From Fundicoccus culcitae (lineage in GTDB: Bacteria > Bacillota > Bacilli > Lactobacillales > Aerococcaceae): a stretch of DNA of 64,000 nucleotides. The notes below the pieces were generated by a model that saw nothing but the letters and a program-made list of their open reading frames with translations, made no database searches and was not told the DNA's origin. Numbering within the stretch: position 1 is the stretch's first letter; each line of letters begins with the position of its first letter. The position numbers and the translations under genes were made by a program. This document shows, one piece after another, positions 25,813-35,091 of this stretch. Location of the stretch: contig NZ_CP102453.1 of assembly GCF_024661895.1 (NCBI RefSeq), positions 2,418,001-2,482,000 on the forward strand, in the 5' to 3' direction.

Positions 25813-26784
25813 ATGATGGCTGAAGTTATTTTACGGACGGAGAATTTGAAGAAGGCTTATGCGACTAAGTCTGGGAAACCACATGAGGCGGTAAAAGGGA
25901 TAACGATGGATGTGAAAAAGGGTGAGATTTTTGGGTTTTTAGGACCGAATGGTGCGGGGAAAAGTACAACGATTAATATGTTGACGACACAACTCATATC
26001 GACATCCGGCGATATTTATATAGATGGGGAGTCTTTAGTGGATAACCCTGCGAAAGCGCGGCAGAAAATTGGGGTAGTGGCGCAGCATAATAATTTGGAT
26101 CGGGGTTTGACGGCGCGGGAGAATTTGATTTATCATGCCATGTATTTTGGGATTGATAAGGATGTTGCCAATAAGCGGGCGGATGACCTTTTGGAGAAGT
26201 TTGGTTTGACGGATCGCCAACATGATTATGTTAAAACATATTCCGGTGGGATGGCGCAACGGTTGAAAATTGCGCGTGCGATTATGCATGAGCCAGAGAT
26301 TATCTTTTTGGATGAGCCAACGACGGGATTGGATCCCGCTTACCGTGAGATTTTGTGGAATCAAATGTTGGAGTTAAACAAAGAGGGTACAACGATTTTT
26401 CTAACGACGCATTATATGGAAGAACCTGAGCAATTGTGTGATCGGGTGGCGATTGTGGATAAGGGTGAAATGCAAGCGATTGGGACCGTGGATGAATTAA
26501 AAGCCATGATGCCGACGAATAATATTGTGTATTTGCGCCTGAAAGATATGAAAGAAGCGTATACGGAACAAGCTAAGGAATTGCCGGGCATTGATGATGT
26601 GACGATTCAAGATGGCGTGTTGCAGTTGTATACTTCTGAGAAACATCCGGATTTGAATGCTATTTTGAATTGGGTGAATGAGTTGGGAACAACGTTAGAA
26701 GATATTCGACTTAGCCAAGTTTCCTTGAATGATGTATTTATTTATTTGACAGAAGATAAAAAAGAAATGAAGGGGGCGGAATAA
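25813..26784 (+). CDS. ABC-2 type exporter, ATP-binding subunit (DrrA-like)
   Basis: A 323-residue ATPase with Walker A GPNGAGKST, Q-loop VVAQHNNLD, signature YSGGMAQRLKIARA, Walker B IIFLDEPTTGLDP and H-loop TTHYMEE. The C-terminal extension (residues about 225-320) is the daunorubicin-resistance-type domain. GAGAGGGG precedes the start; ATG 25816 is an equal alternative. Coupled to the permease gene (2-base gap). The likely role is export of a drug, lipid or peptide; the substrate is unknown. The repeated operator upstream suggests induction by a ligand. Confidence 0.92.
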   Translation: MMAEVILRTENLKKAYATKSGKPHEAVKGITMDVKKGEIFGFLGPNGAGKSTTINMLTTQLISTSGDIYIDGESLVDNPAKARQKIGVVAQHNNLDRGLTARENLIYHAMYFGIDKDVANKRADDLLEKFGLTDRQHDYVKTYSGGMAQRLKIARAIMHEPEIIFLDEPTTGLDPAYREILWNQMLELNKEGTTIFLTTHYMEEPEQLCDRVAIVDKGEMQAIGTVDELKAMMPTNNIVYLRLKDMKEAYTEQAKELPGIDDVTIQDGVLQLYTSEKHPDLNAILNWVNELGTTLEDIRLSQVSLNDVFIYLTEDKKEMKGAE

Positions 26785-26785
26785 A

Positions 26786-27595
26786 ATGGCATCGACAACA
26801 CAAAAGAATTTAACGTGGACCGCTTTTAAAAGCATGGTGAAACGGGATTTGGTTATTCAATGGCGGGATAAAGGCGAGTTTGTTTTCCGTGTGGCCATGC
26901 TGCCTTTCGTTTTGATTTTATTATATGGTTATGTTTTACCGAACATCGGCGTCCTCGACCGTTCGTTTCCTGATCAAATGTTTCCAGGGATGGTCGGCAT
27001 GAGTTTGCTTGTTACCGGGATTCACGGGACGGCGATTCCTTTATCGATGGATTTTAACAATACGCGTGCAATTGAAGACCGCCTGTTAGCACCGGTGGAT
27101 GTGCGTGTGATTGCGGCGTCCAAAATGTTTGTCGGAATTCTAGAAGCTTGGATTGGTGCACTGATTGTTTTACCGATTTCCTTGTTATTTATGGGTAGCA
27201 ATTTAAATATCCAAATGGAATGGTCAGACGTTCCACTGTTCATTTTGATTTTAGTCTTAGCCGCTGTGATGTCCGCCAGCCTCGGTTTGTTGGTCGGCAC
27301 CATTGTCAAACCGTCGCAAATAGCGGCCATGTTCCCAGGTTTCCTTATGCCCCTCGTTTTCACCGGTGGCGTCTTTTTCACCTGGGAATCCCTAAGCCCA
27401 ATCCCTTGGTTCCAATACCTTGTCCTAATCAACCCCTTGTTGTACGTCAACGAAGCGCTACGTTTCGTCATGACCCCGCAACTCCCAAGCTTCCCAATCT
27501 GGGTGAGTCTTCTTGGGATGGTTGTGATGACCCTTATCATGGGCTACTTCGGCATCCGTCGCTTCATCAAAATGACCACGGGTGAGATTAATTAA
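26786..27595 (+). CDS. ABC-2 type exporter, permease subunit (DrrB-like)
   Basis: A 269-residue protein with six predicted membrane helices and the ABC-2 signature near PGFLMPLVFTGGVFFTWESL and IPWFQYLVLINPLLYVNEALR. The N-terminal amphipathic segment FKSMVKRDLVIQWRDKGEF is typical. It pairs with the ATPase directly upstream to form the exporter. A terminator follows. Confidence 0.92.
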   Translation: MASTTQKNLTWTAFKSMVKRDLVIQWRDKGEFVFRVAMLPFVLILLYGYVLPNIGVLDRSFPDQMFPGMVGMSLLVTGIHGTAIPLSMDFNNTRAIEDRLLAPVDVRVIAASKMFVGILEAWIGALIVLPISLLFMGSNLNIQMEWSDVPLFILILVLAAVMSASLGLLVGTIVKPSQIAAMFPGFLMPLVFTGGVFFTWESLSPIPWFQYLVLINPLLYVNEALRFVMTPQLPSFPIWVSLLGMVVMTLIMGYFGIRRFIKMTTGEIN

Positions 27596-27611
27596 ACTAA
27601 ATATCACTGCT

Positions 27612-27646
27612 AAAAGACATAGGTCGCGGCCTATGTCTTTTGTTTT
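27612..27646 (+). terminator. Terminator of the ABC exporter operon
   Basis: AAAAGACATAGG / CCTATGTCTTTT stem with a TCGCGG loop, then TGTTTTG. Confidence 0.85.
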
Positions 27647-27649
27647 GGG

Positions 27650-28110
27650 TTGGTGGCTGGATGAGGTGTGGGTGGGTTATGGTGTTATACGATTTGGGTT
27701 TGTGTTGCAATCAACAAGGGTAAGGTGACACGGATTGTCAGCAGGAGGTGTAGGAGCCTGAAAAACTGGCGTGGGATGGAGAAGCTTGCTTTCATCATCA
27801 TTCGGGGAAAGGAATTGGGGAATATGATGCGGTTTGTCAAATTAACGGCCATGAAACACCTGATTTCATGACCGAATAGCTTTATTGTTAGTCTGTTTTA
27901 TGGTCATACGTTTCCTGCTTACGTTATGTGGAATATACTGGTCGAGTTCGTTCCACTTACTCAGTTATGTGGAATATTCAGACAGAGTTAGATCCACTTA
28001 CTCAGTTATGTGGAATATACTGGTCGAGTTTGTTCCACTTACTCAGCAAATGTGACAAATGAGTGGTCACGCAATCACTTACCAACCCAACTCCACCCCC
28101 AACTCCACTA
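27650..28110. repeat. Intergenic region with families F and G repeats
   Basis: No credible gene. 27,840-27,910 has decayed family F sequence (CATGAAA...TTTCATGACCG). At 27,928, 27,969 and 28,010 three units of exactly 41 bp carry GTGGAA...TTCCAC inverted repeats (family G). The 180 bases before 27,840 show nothing recognisable. Confidence 0.7.
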
Positions 28111-28111
28111 C

Positions 28112-29362
28112 CTACCTAAACAACCCCACAAACCACTTAAAGAACACACCGATAAACAGGAAGTCACTATCCCCAAAAACGATATTATCCGTTGGGTCAC
28201 CAACATAAACCATGTAAATGGCGGGCATGAAAACCATCACCAAGCCTACAACAAACGCCCCGGCAATCGCCCCTTTGTAACCACCGGTCGCATTACCATA
28301 CATGGCTGTGATACCGCCTAAAAAGAAATACTGTTGCATCCCAGGAATAATAATGGGCAAACCGACCATCGGTAAGACAAAAATTCCCAACATGCCGACC
28401 GCCAACGAGACTAAGAAACCGAGGATCAATGAATTAGAACCGTAAGGTAACATCACAGGTGAGTCTAAAGAAGGAACCGCATTAGGAATCAAGCGATTAG
28501 CAATCCCCTTGAAGGCTGGGACAATTTCTTTCAAGGCCATATTGACCCCGGTAATCAAAATCTCAATGCCGGCTGCAAAATAGATGGCTTGCATAAAGGC
28601 AAAGAAAATATAATTAGTCCCGCCAGACAACTGACTTTCAACAAAGGTTTGACCACTTAACACCGCTAAGACAATGAATAAGATACTCATGGTCAACGAA
28701 ATCGAAATCGCAGGTGTTTTTAAAAAGCTTAAGGATTGCGGCACATTCATATCCTCCGTTGACTGCGAAGGATCACCCACCAACTTACCCATCAAAGCCC
28801 CAATCAAAAATGAAGACGAGCCCGCATTGGCCACCGCAAATTCATCCGTACCCGTAATTTTACGCGTGAACGGCTGAATCAAAGCCGGCGAAACCGCCAT
28901 ATAAATCGCAATCAGAATTGCAGCCATAATGGTAGCAGGCCAATAAGGCAAGCCTTCAAAAATCATCGCAAACATCGCGCTCAAGTACATGACCAAATGC
29001 GAAGCCAAATAAATATACTTAAACCGCGTGAACCGCGCAATCAACAAGTTAAACACCATCGCCAACACAAAAATCACTGTTGCCGAAGGATACTCCTCTA
29101 GTAACAAAGCCCCCATCGCATCCGTCGACATGACAGCTGCTTGGATTCCGAACGCTTCCACAAACATGGCTGAAAAATTATCTAAGGTATCAGCCGCAAT
29201 ACCGGCTCCAAGATTTAACATAATAAAACCAATGATGGTATTAAACGTTGCAGTAATAATTTCAGCTATTGGCGAACCTAACAACACCGAACCCACCAAA
29301 ACAAATAAACCAACCAAAATAGCTGGCGTGCCTAAAATATCATTTATTAAGACATCTAACAC
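28112..29362 (-). CDS. PTS ascorbate-type transporter subunit IIC (UlaA/SgaT-like), orphan
   Basis: A 416-residue polytopic protein of the UlaA superfamily: LVGSVLLGSPIAEIITATFNTIIGFIMLNLGAGI, FIYLASHL-like and ITGTDEFAVANAGSSSFLIGALMGKLVGD are typical segments. GTG at 29362 lies 7 bases after GGAGG; the ATG five codons upstream overlaps that RBS. No IIA or IIB gene is adjacent, so it must use partners encoded elsewhere, or transport without phosphorylation, or be a relic. Substrate: ascorbate or another sugar acid. Confidence 0.85.
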   Translation of the reverse strand: MLDVLINDILGTPAILVGLFVLVGSVLLGSPIAEIITATFNTIIGFIMLNLGAGIAADTLDNFSAMFVEAFGIQAAVMSTDAMGALLLEEYPSATVIFVLAMVFNLLIARFTRFKYIYLASHLVMYLSAMFAMIFEGLPYWPATIMAAILIAIYMAVSPALIQPFTRKITGTDEFAVANAGSSSFLIGALMGKLVGDPSQSTEDMNVPQSLSFLKTPAISISLTMSILFIVLAVLSGQTFVESQLSGGTNYIFFAFMQAIYFAAGIEILITGVNMALKEIVPAFKGIANRLIPNAVPSLDSPVMLPYGSNSLILGFLVSLAVGMLGIFVLPMVGLPIIIPGMQQYFFLGGITAMYGNATGGYKGAIAGAFVVGLVMVFMPAIYMVYVGDPTDNIVFGDSDFLFIGVFFKWFVGLFR

Positions 29363-29439
29363 GGAAACACCTCCCATTTCACAAGTTCAATAAATCAATT
29401 ATAGATGATTTCAATCGCCTAAAACAGAGATATTTAGTA

Positions 29440-29478
29440 AAAAAGATTGTTTGAATGGTGAGCCACCCAAACAATCTC
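29440..29478 (-). terminator. Terminator of the Mgl-type operon
   Basis: Minus-strand AGATTGTTTGGGTGG / CCATTCAAACAATCT stem followed by TTTTTT. Confidence 0.85.
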
Positions 29479-29489
29479 TTAACCAGTGT

Positions 29490-30500
29490 TTATTTGCGAC
29501 GTAACGTTTTACGGATATCCAAAGCAACGGCGATAACAATAACAGCCCCTTGGAACACTAACGTTAATTCCGGCGAAATACCTAAGAATTGCAAACACGT
29601 TTTCAGTAACTCAAAGACTAGCACCCCGATTAAGACACCCGGCACTGTACCAACCCCACCCGTGGTTGAAACCCCACCGATGGTGGCAGCCGCGATGGCT
29701 TCCAACTCGTAGCTTGTCCCTAAAGTAACGGCCGCTGAACCTGTCTTAGCTGTCAATAAGAAACCCGCTAAACCGTAAAGGAGCCCCGCTAAAGAGAAAA
29801 CCAGAATTTTTGTCCGATTGGTGTTAACCCCAGACACTTCCGCGGCCACCTCGTTGCCCCCCAAAGCATACATATTTTTACCATAGACCGTTTTCTTATA
29901 TAAAATAAATATCACAATCCCCACGCCGATAGCTACAAAAGCCAACCAAGGAATCGTAACCGGCCCCATGCGCAGCCCTTGGGTACCAAAGCGCGTAAAT
30001 GATTGGTTTAGTGAACCAATTGGACGGTTTTGTGAATACAATTGGTTTAAACCGAAAATCGCAATTTGTGTTCCTAAGGTTGCGATAAAGGGTGGTACCT
30101 TCAAATAAGCAATAATCAAACCGTTAATTAAACCAAAGACTAAACCGACCGCCATGGCCACCACTAAAGCGACTGGAATAGGCGTTCCAGCAATGTTGCC
30201 GTATAAAATTCCTGCGCCGTCAGGTCTTTGTAATAAAGTCCCCGTGACAACCGCCGCCATCCCGACAATCCGTCCTGCTGATAAGTCGGTCCCTTTAATA
30301 ATTAGGACACCAGAAACCCCCAAAGCGATAATGAAACGGACCGCCACATTAGATAAAATATTGGATAAGTTATGGAAGTTTAAAAAGTTATCCGCTGAAA
30401 TAGCGGTATAAACGACCATTAATAAAATAACGACGATTAGCGCATTTTCAATGAGCCAGTCTTTGACAGTTGTTTTTTGTTTTACATTTGCATTTTCCAT
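29490..30500 (-). CDS. mglC: Galactose/methyl-galactoside-type ABC importer, permease
   Basis: A 336-residue BPD_transp_2-type sugar permease with about ten helices. IIKGTDLSAGRIVGMAAVV is the conserved segment of ribose/galactose permeases. GNEVAAEVSGVNTNRTKILVFSLAGLLYGLAG and AIAAATIGGVSTTGGVGTVPG are also family hallmarks. It is the last gene of the operon mglB-mglA-mglC, one base after mglA. Substrate inferred from the closest resemblance of the binding protein to MglB (galactose/glucose). Confidence 0.9.
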   Translation of the reverse strand: MENANVKQKTTVKDWLIENALIVVILLMVVYTAISADNFLNFHNLSNILSNVAVRFIIALGVSGVLIIKGTDLSAGRIVGMAAVVTGTLLQRPDGAGILYGNIAGTPIPVALVVAMAVGLVFGLINGLIIAYLKVPPFIATLGTQIAIFGLNQLYSQNRPIGSLNQSFTRFGTQGLRMGPVTIPWLAFVAIGVGIVIFILYKKTVYGKNMYALGGNEVAAEVSGVNTNRTKILVFSLAGLLYGLAGFLLTAKTGSAAVTLGTSYELEAIAAATIGGVSTTGGVGTVPGVLIGVLVFELLKTCLQFLGISPELTLVFQGAVIVIAVALDIRKTLRRK

Positions 30501-30501
30501 G

Positions 30502-32040
30502 CTAATTCACCTCTTCAATAACTGCTTCTGATGTATGCATAAAGGCAGTGGCTAATTCCATAATTTTCTCTTGAGTGGCTTCTTCAGGACTTAAATAACC
30601 TGAAATGCGCCCCTCACACATCACCATAATCCGGTCTGACATTCCCATGATTTCACTCATTTCAGAAGAAATCATTATAATCGACTTGCCTTCACGAGAA
30701 AGGGCGTCGATAATTTCATAAATTTCATATTTAGCCCCCACATCAATTCCCCGTGTCGGCTCATCTAAGATCAAAATATCAGGTGAAGTTGCTAACCAGC
30801 GAGATAAAACAACCTTCTGTTGGTTACCACCCGATAAGTTTTCAATGCGCGTTTTAGCTGAAGGGGTTTTAATGCGCAGGGAGGTAATCCCATGATCAAC
30901 TACTTCTTTCATCGCTGATTCATCCAGTAAGCCGGTTGGTTTCTGGAAATTTCTAATTGAGGCAATGGTAATATTATCGGCAACCGGTAAAACACCAAAA
31001 ATACCTGAATGGCGTCGGTCTTCCGTCACAAAAGCCATGTTATTTTTAATGGCATCTTGTGGGGATTTAATTTCGACTTCTTCGCCCCGAATCAATATTT
31101 GGCCACCAGCTTCAACATCTCTTAAACCAAAGACAGCTTCCATTAATTCCGATCGTTGAGCACCAACCAAGCCAGCCACACCAAGGATTTCGCCTTGTTT
31201 TAGCTGAAAAGAACAATCTTTAAAGGATAAAACATTCGGTGACGTCAAATTTTTCACTTCTAAGAGCACTTTATCCGTTGATTCATCGACATGATCCGGA
31301 AACTGATTGACTAATTCACGCCCAACCATATCATGAATGATTTGCGCCTTCGTTAAATTTTTTGCGTCATGCGTTGCTACATACTTACCGTCTCGCATGA
31401 TAGTGACCTCATCTGAAATTTCTAAGATTTCATCCATCTTGTGAGAAATATAAATAATGGCAATGCCTTGGGATGTCAATGTACGGATAATATCAAATAA
31501 TTTTTCAACTTCGGTAGAGGTTAAGGAGGACGTTGGTTCATCCATAATGACAATTTTAACGTCATGTGAGATGGCTTTAGCAATTTCAACCGACTGTTGT
31601 TGTGAAATCGTTAAATTACCCAACAAGGTATCAGGTGGAACATCCAAACCAACAATATCTAAAAAGCGTTTACTTTCAGCATTCATTTTATCATGGTCAA
31701 CAAATAAGCCATTTTTAGGATAATTACCCAAAAAGATATTCTCAGCCACGGTCATCATCGGGATAGGTTGTAATTCTTGGTGAATCATTGAAATGCCCGC
31801 ATCAATCGCCGCTTTTGAATTCAAGAAATTGACTTCTTGGCCATCAAAAATAATCTCGCCACTATCTTTATAATAAATACCATACAAACACTTCATTAAG
31901 GTAGACTTTCCGGCTCCGTTTTCACCCATTAAAGCATGAACGGTACCTTTCCTTAAGGTCAGCTGCACGTTATCCAAGGCTTGCACACCTGGAAACGCCT
32001 TGTTGATATTTTTCATTTCTAGAATAATTTCATTCATCAT
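30502..32040 (-). CDS. mglA: Galactose/methyl-galactoside-type ABC importer, ATPase with two nucleotide-binding domains
   Basis: A 512-residue tandem ATPase energising the sugar importer. First domain: Walker A GENGAGKSTLMKCL, signature LTISQQQSVEIAKA and Walker B IVIMDEPTSSLT. Second domain: degenerate A-site GLVGAQRSELMEAVFGL, signature LSGGNQQKVVLSRW and DILILDEPTRGIDVGAKYEIY, as usual for RbsA/MglA. Three ATGs are possible; 32040 has the best spacing from AGGAG. Confidence 0.93.
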   Translation of the reverse strand: MMNEIILEMKNINKAFPGVQALDNVQLTLRKGTVHALMGENGAGKSTLMKCLYGIYYKDSGEIIFDGQEVNFLNSKAAIDAGISMIHQELQPIPMMTVAENIFLGNYPKNGLFVDHDKMNAESKRFLDIVGLDVPPDTLLGNLTISQQQSVEIAKAISHDVKIVIMDEPTSSLTSTEVEKLFDIIRTLTSQGIAIIYISHKMDEILEISDEVTIMRDGKYVATHDAKNLTKAQIIHDMVGRELVNQFPDHVDESTDKVLLEVKNLTSPNVLSFKDCSFQLKQGEILGVAGLVGAQRSELMEAVFGLRDVEAGGQILIRGEEVEIKSPQDAIKNNMAFVTEDRRHSGIFGVLPVADNITIASIRNFQKPTGLLDESAMKEVVDHGITSLRIKTPSAKTRIENLSGGNQQKVVLSRWLATSPDILILDEPTRGIDVGAKYEIYEIIDALSREGKSIIMISSEMSEIMGMSDRIMVMCEGRISGYLSPEEATQEKIMELATAFMHTSEAVIEEVN

Positions 32041-32112
32041 GCACATCTCCTAAAAAAACAGAGGCACCAAGTAAGCAATCACCTGACGCCTCGTATCAAA
32101 TCAATCTAGTTA

Positions 32113-33183
32113 CTACTCTGCGCTACCATATGTTTCTTCTAAACGTTGTTGGTATTCTTCAATTGTTTCTTCGTTAAAGTCTAAACGTTTTAACTCAGCT
32201 TCTTCAGCAGAAGTTACTTTAACATAATCATGCCAGAAGTAAGGAGCAACTTCTTCACCGTTTAATAATCTAACAGCAACTTCAGCAGCTGTACGCGCTT
32301 GGTTGAAGTGGTCATTTAAGACGGTACCAGTAAAGTTACCAGCTGTAATCAATTCAACCACTTCTGGAAGAGCATCCACCCCAACAATGTAAATATCTTC
32401 GTTAATCACACGGCCTGCGCCATCAATGGCTTGAACAGCACCTAATGCCATACCATCGTTGTTTGAGAAAATAACTTCTAAATCTTCACCGTATTGGCTT
32501 AAAGCGTTAGCTGCAATTTCTTGTCCGCGTGCTTGGTCCCAGTTACCGCGTTGGTGTTCACCTAAGCTAGCCGTAGGAATCGTTTGTTCTAATGTTTCGA
32601 TAGAGTATTGGGTTCTTTGTTCAGCATCAACGTTACCAGCGTCACCCATAATCATTAAGTAACTTACCACGCCGTCGCCGTTAAGGTCACCATGATTGTC
32701 TAAGTCAGCAATGATTTCACCTTGGAACACACCTGATTGACGCGCATCTACCCCAACATAGGTTGTTTTACCTGGCCATAATTCCATGGTTGAAATATCT
32801 GGTTCACGGTTGATGAAAATTACGGGAATATCGGCTGATTGAGCTGATAAGATAATTTGTTCTGCACCTGTTGGATCCACTAAGTTAGCAATAATTAAAT
32901 CTTTCCCTTGAGCAATAAAGTTGTTCAATTGTTCTGTTTGCGTTGCTTGGTTATTTTGACCATCTTGGAAATCGACATTGTAAGTATTGCCATCAGCTTC
33001 ACCTAACTCAGTGAAGTAGTTACCTAATTCTTCACGATACAAAGTCATAAAGTTGTCATTGTATTGATAAATAGCAACTCCAATTTCAAACGTTTGCGGT
33101 TCTTGTGCTTGAACTTGACTGAATCCTCCAAAAGATACCAACGTTAACACCAATGCCATAAAAGCTGACATAAATTTGCGCAT
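32113..33183 (-). CDS. mglB: Galactose/glucose-type substrate-binding protein
   Basis: A 356-residue periplasmic-binding protein of the MglB type. FEIGVAIYQYNDNFMTLYREEL opens the mature domain. PVIFINREP and NNDGMALGAVQAI are sugar-binding segments. DLNGDGVVSYLM is the EF-hand-like calcium loop of galactose-binding proteins. The signal peptide ends QVQA|QEPQ, and there is no lipobox Cys, unusual for a Gram-positive importer. The start at 33183 (MRKFM) has GGAGG six bases upstream. First gene of the operon, behind a cre-like site. Confidence 0.92.
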   Translation of the reverse strand: MRKFMSAFMALVLTLVSFGGFSQVQAQEPQTFEIGVAIYQYNDNFMTLYREELGNYFTELGEADGNTYNVDFQDGQNNQATQTEQLNNFIAQGKDLIIANLVDPTGAEQIILSAQSADIPVIFINREPDISTMELWPGKTTYVGVDARQSGVFQGEIIADLDNHGDLNGDGVVSYLMIMGDAGNVDAEQRTQYSIETLEQTIPTASLGEHQRGNWDQARGQEIAANALSQYGEDLEVIFSNNDGMALGAVQAIDGAGRVINEDIYIVGVDALPEVVELITAGNFTGTVLNDHFNQARTAAEVAVRLLNGEEVAPYFWHDYVKVTSAEEAELKRLDFNEETIEEYQQRLEETYGSAE

Positions 33184-33216
33184 AACCATCCTCCTAAATA
33201 TTTATTAACTACAGTA

Positions 33217-33231
33217 TAGGAAACGCTATCA
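33217..33231 (+). promoter_or_regulatory. cre-like CcpA site in the mglB/regulator intergenic region
   Basis: TAGGAAACGCTATCA matches WTGNAARCGNWWWCA except at position 2. It overlaps a minus-strand TATACT (33213-33218), a plausible mglB -10, so CcpA binding would repress the importer. Confidence 0.55.
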
Positions 33232-33439
33232 ATTTTAACCATGGAGTTTTTGTGGATATTTTATAAAAAATATTCACTAAAGTGGTTGTAACAAGTCGAA
33301 ATTATTTAAAAAATCCGCTGAATTTAAGAAAAATCTACAAAAGAGATAGAATAATCTACACTTTTGGTAATTTCATTGTTAATTAAGCGATATTTATTTA
33401 AACTTAAAGTGAGCAATTTTTCGAAGAAAGGGGTTTAAA

Positions 33440-35083
33440 ATGAAACGTTTAATTATTGTCGATGATGAAGAAGAAGTGCGCCAATCGATTGTTAATGTCA
33501 TCGACTGGGCTGAAGCGGGCTTTGAATTGGTGGGCGATGCGTCCAATGGGCAAGAGGCGCTGACTTTGGTTGAAGAAAATAAAATTGATGTCGTCATCAC
33601 CGATATTCGGATGCCGGTGATGGACGGCCTGGAATTATCGCAACATATCCAAATTATTGATCCGACGATTAAAATTATTATCCTCACGGGTTTTGATAAT
33701 ATTGAGTATGCCCAAGAGGCTTTCCGCTGGAATATTCACGAATATTTATTAAAGCCGGTCTCGGTGGAGGACTTGTATGCGGCCTTGCAACGGGTGTCCA
33801 ACGCCATTGACGCTGACCGTCGGCAGGCGACCGATATTAATTCCTTGACCCAACAATATATGCAGTCGCTGGATGCGACCCGGCGAACGTATTTAATTTC
33901 CTTGATTAATAATACCTATTTTTCAAGTGACGAGGGTCACCTGGCCAACCAAGCGCAACTCTATCAAGTACGTTTAAATGGACCGCAATATGTGATGGTC
34001 AATATCGTTTTGACCGAAGAAAGTGGCTTGTATTTGAATGAAGAAGTGAGCACTTATACCAAGGATATCGTTTTTTACAAAGAAATCGACTGGGTATCCT
34101 ACACCTCTTCCGTCGAGCGGATTATCGACCGCTACGGGCAAGGGGAAGTTTTCCGCTACAATCAATCGATCATGCTAATCCTAAACGGCAAGGAAACTTT
34201 TTTTGAAAACACTTTGGATATTCTCCTAACCGACATTCGTCAATCCTTAAATAAATTATTTAATGTGCATGCGGTGATGGGGATTTCTGAAACGACCGAT
34301 AAACTGTCTAACTTGAATCATTTGTATCGCCAAACCTTGAACGCCCTTGAATATGGCAGCACCCACCCGGAGTTTACCCAGATTACTATTTCGGATGTCG
34401 AAAGTCATGATAATTATAATATCCAAACGACCGATTTAATTATCGAAGACATTGTGCGCGCCGTGAGACTAGGGCAAGCTGACAAGTTAACGCAAGCGAT
34501 TCAACAATTTAGCGACTATGTCCATGACAACCATTTTCAAAGCTCTTTCGTCTTTTCCGTTTTGTTAGGTTTGGTTGGCCAATTGACTCGTTTATATTAT
34601 GAAACGGTGGTCGTTGACGTCAACAGTTTGTTTATCAATCAGCAACTGGACTATTTTCTGGCCTCCCGCGGTCAATTTACCGACGTGATTATTGACAACT
34701 TCAAACAAATATCGCTGAATATCTTGAAAGAAATTCAAACCAAACATGACCAAACCAAAGAAAGTATTACGTCACAAGCTTTGCGCATGATTGCTGACCA
34801 ATTTCAAAATCCTGAATTTAGCCAGCAAATGTTAGCCGACCAACTCTTTATTACGCCCAATTATTTATCGACTTTATTTACCAAAGAAACCGGCAAAACC
34901 TTTAAAGAGCATTTAATTGAAAAAAGGATGCTGCAAGGCCAAGAATTGTTATTGACCACGAATGCAAAAATCCATGAGATTGCCCAAGCAGTTGGCTATA
35001 CAGACCAATATTATTTTTCTTATTCTTTTAAAAAATATTTTGGTATTTCGCCTCGGCAAATGCGGCAAGACCACAAGAAATAG
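33440..35083 (+). CDS. Response regulator with AraC-type DNA-binding domain (YesN-like)
   Basis: A 547-residue regulator. Receiver domain at residues 1-120 with Asp55 (VVITDIRMPVMDG) as phosphoacceptor and the Lys of LLKPVSVEDL. A long middle region follows. The C-terminal AraC helix-turn-helix pair covers about 445-545 (LADQLFITPNYLSTLFTKET and IAQAVGYTDQYYFSYSFKKY). Such regulators typically control a nearby sugar importer. It is divergent from mglBAC and upstream of its kinase. GAAAGGGG precedes the ATG. Confidence 0.93.
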   Translation: MKRLIIVDDEEEVRQSIVNVIDWAEAGFELVGDASNGQEALTLVEENKIDVVITDIRMPVMDGLELSQHIQIIDPTIKIIILTGFDNIEYAQEAFRWNIHEYLLKPVSVEDLYAALQRVSNAIDADRRQATDINSLTQQYMQSLDATRRTYLISLINNTYFSSDEGHLANQAQLYQVRLNGPQYVMVNIVLTEESGLYLNEEVSTYTKDIVFYKEIDWVSYTSSVERIIDRYGQGEVFRYNQSIMLILNGKETFFENTLDILLTDIRQSLNKLFNVHAVMGISETTDKLSNLNHLYRQTLNALEYGSTHPEFTQITISDVESHDNYNIQTTDLIIEDIVRAVRLGQADKLTQAIQQFSDYVHDNHFQSSFVFSVLLGLVGQLTRLYYETVVVDVNSLFINQQLDYFLASRGQFTDVIIDNFKQISLNILKEIQTKHDQTKESITSQALRMIADQFQNPEFSQQMLADQLFITPNYLSTLFTKETGKTFKEHLIEKRMLQGQELLLTTNAKIHEIAQAVGYTDQYYFSYSFKKYFGISPRQMRQDHKK

Positions 35084-35091
35084 GTGAGTGT

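Noticed and set aside
27668-27871. A 67-residue frame after the ABC exporter
   Set aside because: It follows a strong terminator, runs into family F repeat sequence and has no convincing RBS or homology.
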